Positions 7,101 through 9,719 of a stretch of 9,719 nucleotides of DNA are shown here, in pieces; the first letter of the stretch is position 1; every line of letters starts with the position of its first letter. The stretch spans positions 1,011-10,729 of the forward strand of contig PLIQ01000647.1 of the NCBI GenBank assembly GCA_003140115.1, given 5' to 3'. The notes below the pieces were generated by a model, which had not been told where the DNA came from, ran no database searches, and saw only the letters and a list, made by a program, of their open reading frames with translations. The position numbers were made by a program, and so were the translations under genes. This DNA comes from Actinomycetota bacterium (GTDB lineage: Bacteria; Actinomycetota; Actinomycetes; Streptosporangiales; Streptosporangiaceae).

Positions 7101-7419
7101 CTTCGAGATATCAGCCCGCAGCACCCTGGCCACGGTCCTGGTGCGGCTCGGCGAACCCGAGCAGAGCCTCGCGGAGCACACACTGGCGCGGGATCTGGCC
7201 GCGAAGGCCGCTGATCCGGCCCAGCAGGCCGAGGTCCTGATGGATCTCGCGGAGAGCATGGCCTGGCTGGGCCGGCTGGAAGAGGCGCTGATCATAGCCC
7301 AGGACGTGTCAGCCGCAGCGGACCACTTCCGCATACCTCTCCTGCAACGCCGGGCAGAACAGGCAATCGCCGCCGCGTCGGCAACTCGGACAAATAGGGC
7401 ACTCGGGTTCAAGGCTTAG
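4186..7419 (+). CDS. XRE-SARP-NB-ARC-TPR transcriptional regulator (AfsR-like STAND ATPase)
   Basis: The product is a 1077-residue cytoplasmic regulator. Domains in order: an XRE-type HTH (about 3-56, LTQHELAERARVSVRTVRAL at 14-33); an OmpR-type winged helix (about 74-168, WEGQPPRTCRQLVHTYVAGL at 124-143); a bacterial transcriptional activator domain (about 175-320, NCWRGPLLAG 205-214 and GVDPGPEI 302-309); an NB-ARC ATPase (about 345-665) with Walker A GMGGVGKT (378-385), Walker B ILLFLDNA (457-464), sensor arginine in VTTRDR (484-489), GLPL-like HLPLAL (541-546) and an MHD-like RLHDLL (655-660); then about six TPR-like helical pairs (roughly 800-1050). By analogy with AfsR, the winged helix and BTAD would bind promoter DNA, ATP binding would switch oligomerisation, and the TPRs would sense a ligand or protein. 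The XRE domain in front is an addition to the classic AfsR layout. ATG 4186 has GGGAG 10 nt upstream and starts exactly at the HTH. The in-frame ATG at 4027 would add a basic 53-residue tail overlapping the operator-like repeat. Its target genes are not known; the divergent secreted-protein gene is a candidate. Confidence 0.92.
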   Translation: MTGLLRESRVRAGLTQHELAERARVSVRTVRALENGAVARPQAASLRRLAAALDVDLAALLPGSAADAGPVDPLLRIDVLGAPVVRRGGAAITVASPMLRRLLCLLAMQPGHEVGFEEIIDTLWEGQPPRTCRQLVHTYVAGLRRLLDDGTRDSVLPRTAQGYRLVLDAGQSDAAEFGELVTRAGRAVADGAALSAWQLYVEAVNCWRGPLLAGAGAWVQVHPAAIALTGRRTAAVLAWAELGLSLGKYSPLVPALRTLAVEQPLHEGVAARLMLALAGAGEQAEALAVYTDLRDRLSGELGVDPGPEISSAHLRVLRGQLPGAGLTAGASPQVSEPPAQLPMDCAGFTGRAGELQTLDRILATEGAAKAAPVAVVTGMGGVGKTALAVRWAWRHRSRYPDGQLYADLHGHAITGPARPLGVLTGFLAALGEPAERIPEDEGQAAALLRTRLEGKRILLFLDNALDAQQVRPLLPAAPGCAAIVTTRDRMTGLIARDGAVAVVVRPLPDAEAAALLVASMGERGDGEPPAVVAELAGLCAHLPLALRIAAANLAARPSYRLADYVAALASGDRLAGLAVPEDEQAAVRSAFELSCDTLKPELRRMFRLAGLAPGPDLTAPAVAALAGIEASAAQSLLDRLVARNLVDEYAHSRYRLHDLLRLYAAELAGAEESAADRDAAIDRLAAHALAAVRSASELLYPHLLHLPDSGGEDRADGGAEPAWGASGFAAADAALAWLNAERANLVALVVLLARQGRAEVALRLSDRLAGYFYMSSNSVDWLVAATAARQAVSGDDPIAVACAELHLGMLRFMQSRYEDSAGHYAACTDQARRAGWVAGEAVALNNRASAYWHLGQAAETIELLTEALDAHRRTGRRAGEAVTIANIAAARLQLARSADAVTQATAISEQRHEALRLLGQARDIHQALHDRRNEAETCRRIAEAYRDLGDLQQAAAHARQAITLAREVAVQRFEISARSTLATVLVRLGEPEQSLAEHTLARDLAAKAADPAQQAEVLMDLAESMAWLGRLEEALIIAQDVSAAADHFRIPLLQRRAEQAIAAASATRTNRALGFKA

Positions 7420-8150
7420 ACGTACTCGTCATGGCGGCGGATCCAGGTCTGGAACGCATCGCCCTCGCCGCGCCCCCTCGGCGCTCGGTCAAGGACCGGA
7501 TAGTAGCCCATCAGGAACTCGACCCCGCGCGCCGCGGCCGCATAGGTCTGGTAGACGGCGCCGCCCTGGAGCGTGAAGGCGCTCATCGCCGGTGATTCGG
7601 AGAGGTATCCGGGGACATCGGTCCCGGTCGCGGCCGCGTTCTGACCTACGATCGGCGGCAGCCCGCCCTCGTCGAGGCCCCATGAACGCACCTGCTCCTC
7701 GGTGCAGGAGGCGCCGAAGTCGAAGTTGAAGTCGGTGTTCGCCGACGAGACCCAGGGAAGCCGCCAGCCCATCCGTTGCTTGTACGCCTGAAGATTCGCC
7801 AGCGGAGCCTGCGAAACGAGCAGCAGGGTCACGTCGCGGGCATGAAGATGCGGCAGGAGCCCGTCGAGGCCATCGGCGATCGACGAGTTGACCGGGCACC
7901 CCGCCTCGTAGCTCGGTCCGAACATGAAGTGGTAGAACACCAGCTGCGAGCGGCCGTCGAAGAGCTCGGCCAGGGTCCGCGTCCCGTCGTCGGTGTCGAA
8001 CCGGTACTCCTTCTCGATCGTGACCCAGGGCAGCTCGCGCCGCTGGCGCGCCAGCTCGTCCGCCCTCCTGGTGTGCTCCTTCTCGCGCTGCAGCAGCTCG
8101 TCCCGAGCGGCCTGCCACTCCTGCTGGGTGACCACCTTATGATCCGTCAT
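7416..8150 (-). CDS. DUF899 family thioredoxin-like protein
   Basis: This 244-residue protein belongs to the DUF899 family, predicted thioredoxin-fold proteins with an AhpC/TSA-like core whose biochemical role is not established. Family blocks are visible: PWVTIEKEYRF (41-51), FYHFMFGPSYEAGCP (72-86), LPHLHARDVTLLLVSQAPL (99-117), YKQRMGWRLPWVSS (123-136), FNFDFG (141-146), and MGYYPVLDRAPRGRGEG (214-230) near the C-terminus. The usual second cysteine after GC(P) is missing: the sequence reads GCPVNSS, leaving C85 alone in the active-site-like turn. ATG 8150 is chosen because AAAGGAG lies 9 nt upstream. An in-frame extension to 8270 merely translates the tandem repeat. It lies 76 nt after the SDR gene on the same strand and is probably co-transcribed. 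Its stop overlaps that of the convergent regulator gene by 4 bp. A redox role is inferred from fold and neighbour. Confidence 0.9.
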   Translation of the reverse strand: MTDHKVVTQQEWQAARDELLQREKEHTRRADELARQRRELPWVTIEKEYRFDTDDGTRTLAELFDGRSQLVFYHFMFGPSYEAGCPVNSSIADGLDGLLPHLHARDVTLLLVSQAPLANLQAYKQRMGWRLPWVSSANTDFNFDFGASCTEEQVRSWGLDEGGLPPIVGQNAAATGTDVPGYLSESPAMSAFTLQGGAVYQTYAAAARGVEFLMGYYPVLDRAPRGRGEGDAFQTWIRRHDEYV

Positions 8151-8159
8151 CGCCTCTGG

Positions 8160-8166
8160 CTCCTTT
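8160..8166 (-). promoter_or_regulatory. Ribosome binding site of the DUF899 gene
   Basis: AAAGGAG on the minus strand (8166 to 8160) lies 9 nt before the ATG at 8150 and fixes that start. Its AAA is also the last part of the adjoining tandem repeat. Confidence 0.8.
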
Positions 8167-8228
8167 CCCGATGTGCTTGCTTTCCGATGTGCTTGCTTTC
8201 CGGATGTGCTTGCTTTCCGGGTGTGCTT
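8164..8228. repeat. Four-copy 15-17-bp tandem repeat between the SDR and DUF899 genes
   Basis: Plus-strand units are TTTCCCGATGTGCTTGC (8164-8180), TTTCCGATGTGCTTGC (8181-8196), TTTCCGGATGTGCTTGC (8197-8213) and the partial TTTCCGGGTGTGCTT (8214-8228). Copies differ only by one C or G in the centre, an A-to-G change, and a shortened last unit. The repeat spans almost the entire gap. At one end it includes part of the SDR stop codon (TAA at 8229-8227); at the other it shares AAA with the DUF899 ribosome binding site. No dyad that would make a strong hairpin is evident. Confidence 0.95.
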
Positions 8229-8952
8229 AAGCCGCGGTGGGCTCTGCCGCGACGAACGCCGCGTTCTCACGCTCGAGCGCCTTGACCGCCCCGCCGCGCC
8301 AGCTCTCGGCCAGGGACTGTGACGCCGGGTCGGGGAAGATGTCCTCTTCCCCGTTCTCTACTCCGTCGAAGATGGCTCGCGCGACCGACTCGGGGGAGGC
8401 CTTCGGTATGTCGAAGCCCCGGGTCATGTCCGTATCGGTGGGGCCGGTCAGGACGGCGTGAACCCGCACGCCCCGCCCGGCCAGCAGGGCGCGCAGCGAC
8501 TGGGTCAGGTTGAACGCGGCCGCCTTCGAGATCGCGTAGGCCGGAGTGAGCGGCAGGGGAGCGACGGCCATCGTCGACACGTTGTTGACTATCGCTCCGC
8601 GGGAACGAGTTAGCAACGGCAGGAAGGCCTGGATGACGCGATACGGGCCGAAGAAGTTGACAGCCAGGTGCTGATCGAGCACGGCGCGATCGCTCAGGTC
8701 ATCAAAAAGCGCGATTCCGGCGTTGTTGATGAGGACATCGAGAGATTCGATGCTCTGCGCCGCGGCCTGAGTCTGCGCCGCGTCGGTCACGTCCAGCCTT
8801 AGCGGCGTGACGCGCCCGTCCGGGTGGGCTAGGGTCTGGCGCGTCCCGGCATACACCCGCGCCGCGCCTCTGGATAGCGCTTCGGCGACGAGCGCCTGCC
8901 CGATGCCGCGGTTGGCCCCGGTCACCAGGACGGTCTGGCCGGCGATGGTCAT
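8227..8952 (-). CDS. Short-chain dehydrogenase/reductase (SDR), classical type
   Basis: This 241-residue protein is an NAD(P)-dependent oxidoreductase of the classical SDR family, close to the usual length of about 250. Seen in order: cofactor loop TGANRGIG (11-18), YAGTR (34-38) after the second strand, where R38 would suit NADP(H), LDVTD (53-57), NNAG (76-79), catalytic S126 in NNVST, the YxxxK pair Y139/K143 in YAISK, and LTGPTDTDM (168-176) after the substrate region. All catalytic residues are present. ATG 8952 is chosen because GGAGG lies 7 nt upstream and TVLVTGA begins the fold immediately. An in-frame start at 9060 would add 36 unlikely residues. It appears to be the first gene of an operon with the DUF899 gene. 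The substrate is unknown. Confidence 0.93.
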   Translation of the reverse strand: MTIAGQTVLVTGANRGIGQALVAEALSRGAARVYAGTRQTLAHPDGRVTPLRLDVTDAAQTQAAAQSIESLDVLINNAGIALFDDLSDRAVLDQHLAVNFFGPYRVIQAFLPLLTRSRGAIVNNVSTMAVAPLPLTPAYAISKAAAFNLTQSLRALLAGRGVRVHAVLTGPTDTDMTRGFDIPKASPESVARAIFDGVENGEEDIFPDPASQSLAESWRGGAVKALERENAAFVAAEPTAA

Positions 8953-8959
8953 GATTGTT

Positions 8960-8964
8960 CCTCC
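8960..8964 (-). promoter_or_regulatory. Ribosome binding site of the SDR gene
   Basis: GGAGG on the minus strand (8964 to 8960) is separated from the ATG at 8952 by 7 nt, which is ideal spacing, and it excludes the longer in-frame start at 9060. Confidence 0.8.
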
Positions 8965-9014
8965 AGCTCTGCGATGCTCTTGCGGTTTCCGCGCCGCTTG
9001 TTCAGCGGCCCGCA

Positions 9015-9020
9015 GATATA
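9015..9020 (-). promoter_or_regulatory. Possible -10 box of the SDR-DUF899 operon
   Basis: The minus strand reads TATATC at 9020-9015, an AT-rich hexamer in a GC-rich stretch about 60 nt before the SDR start. No clear -35 hexamer is found 16-18 bp upstream (GATTCG is the closest), so this is a weak call. Confidence 0.25.
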
Positions 9021-9494
9021 GACCAGCCGGATCCGAGCGAATCGCCGCGGACAGGCTCATGACTTTCGGGGCTTCTGCTGGCCGGAGGATCGCCTAGAGC
9101 ACCGACAAGTAGCCGGGTCCGCCACCGGCCGATTTAAAGCCGCGGCGCATCCCCTAATGTCCGGTTTACCGCATCTCACTGGCAGATTTTGGTGGTGGAT
9201 TCGGGCTTGACGGTCGATTGGGTGTACCGGGGAGAACCGAGACGGAAAACGCTGTTCGGACAGTGTGTGTCTGGTGTGCGGCTAATGCGCGGTGGTCTAG
9301 GCCGTAGGGTCCAGGGTCCCGCTCGCTTTTCCGCGCGCCTGCGGGGGCGTGGCGTAGGCGGCGTATGCGGTGGTCGGGCCGGGCCGTAACGTTTCCGGAA
9401 CGGTTTGGCCGTACCGTGGCGTTCTGTGGGTGGGACGCAGCCCGTGGGCGGCCGGGCACCGGTGACCGCGGGCCCGGCTGGGCGCGGTTCCCGG

Positions 9495-9719
9495 ATGACG
9501 GCGCCTGGGGTGGCCGCGTGGTCGCTGGGTGTGCTGATTGTCCTGTTCTTCGCTGCGCTGGTGCTGCTGGCTTTCGCGGCCCGGGAGGCGGAATCCGACA
9601 TCGCGATCTTCGGCTTCGCGCCGGTGCTGGCACCCGTCGGGTTCGTCGTGGCGCGGCGCCAGCCCGGTAATCCGCTGGGCTGGATGTTTCTCGCGCTGGC
9701 CGCGCTATCAGTCCTTGGC
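9495..9719 (+). CDS. N-terminal membrane segment of a probable sensor protein, possibly histidine kinase (right edge)
   Basis: Seventy-five residues are visible before the window ends, in a frame that stays open. A hydrophobic helix (about 10-29, LGVLIVLFFAALVLLAFAA) is followed by a short acidic loop (REAESD, 30-35) and a second hydrophobic segment (38-52). Then comes ARRQPGNPLGWMFLALAAL (53-71), with a third helix starting. The RRxPxNPxGW motif between helices two and three is common at the N-terminus of actinobacterial integral-membrane sensor kinases. The same membrane module also occurs in front of other output domains, and the output part lies outside the window. ATG 9495 is the simplest start; in-frame GTGs at 9462 and 9426 are alternatives, and none has a strong ribosome site. 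Confidence 0.65.
   Translation, partial: MTAPGVAAWSLGVLIVLFFAALVLLAFAAREAESDIAIFGFAPVLAPVGFVVARRQPGNPLGWMFLALAALSVLG

Larger units (their letters stand above)
8953..9494. other. Non-coding stretch between divergent genes
   Basis: These 542 bp separate the SDR start (minus) from the sensor-like gene (plus). Only the SDR ribosome site and a possible -10 box can be named. Open frames here, such as minus 9633-9166 and plus 9189-9389, encode Arg/Pro-rich translations with no recognisable motif or ribosome site. A 7-bp tandem AGGGTCC (9306-9312 and 9313-9319) and a TTCCGGAA palindrome near 9390-9400 are too short to interpret. No tRNA, terminator or clear promoter for the plus gene was found. Confidence 0.5.

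Noticed and set aside
8164..8228. CRISPR-like array
   Set aside because: The units follow one another directly without spacers and are only 15-17 bp, so this is a simple tandem repeat.
8151..8270. Longer N-terminus of the DUF899 protein from 8270
   Set aside because: It would only translate the tandem repeat (KASTSGK units) and part of the SDR gene. AAAGGAG clearly serves the ATG at 8150.
9166..9633. Open frames on the minus strand in the 3' intergenic region
   Set aside because: The translations are Arg/Pro/Ser-rich without motifs or ribosome sites and overlap the membrane-protein start on the other strand.

Overview
The window is very G+C-rich, its codons end mostly in G or C, and it carries gene families typical of Actinomycetota: an AfsR/SARP-type regulator with BTAD and NB-ARC domains, a DUF664/DinB protein, a DUF899 protein and a large-LuxR remnant. 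It most likely comes from the chromosome of a filamentous or soil actinobacterium. The sequence does not allow a genus to be named. There is no rRNA, tRNA, CRISPR array, transposase or phage gene.

Layout from left to right. (1) 1-860, minus: the N-terminal part of a DAO-type FAD oxidoreductase resembling dimethylglycine/sarcosine dehydrogenases, cut by the left edge. (2) 1106-2014, plus: a lipoprotein of unknown function, divergent from (1). (3) 2049-2645, minus: a DinB-fold DUF664 protein, convergent with (2). (4) 2706-2840, minus: a decayed stub that looks like the extreme C-terminus of a LuxR-type regulator. (5) 2870-2900: a strong hairpin terminator. (6) 2922-3923, minus: a secreted protein with six repeats, likely a small beta-propeller. 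(7) 3924-4185: a divergent control region with an 11-bp-spaced direct heptamer repeat. (8) 4186-7419, plus: a 1077-residue regulator with XRE HTH, OmpR-type winged helix, BTAD, NB-ARC and TPR domains. (9) 7416-8952, minus: a probable two-gene operon, a short-chain dehydrogenase followed by a DUF899 thioredoxin-like protein, with a four-copy tandem repeat filling the gap between them. (10) 8953-9494: a 542-bp stretch without a recognisable gene. (11) 9495-9719, plus: the membrane N-terminus of a probable sensor protein, cut by the right edge.

The genes do not form one obvious pathway. The most coherent unit is the large STAND regulator, its divergent secreted-propeller neighbour, and the heptamer repeat between them, which has the geometry of a SARP operator. 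A local regulatory circuit there is a hypothesis. The SDR and DUF899 pair looks like an ordinary co-transcribed redox operon. I found no clearly undescribed system. The items most worth following up are the XRE-SARP-STAND architecture, the SARP-like repeat, and the tandem repeat that runs into the DUF899 ribosome binding site.
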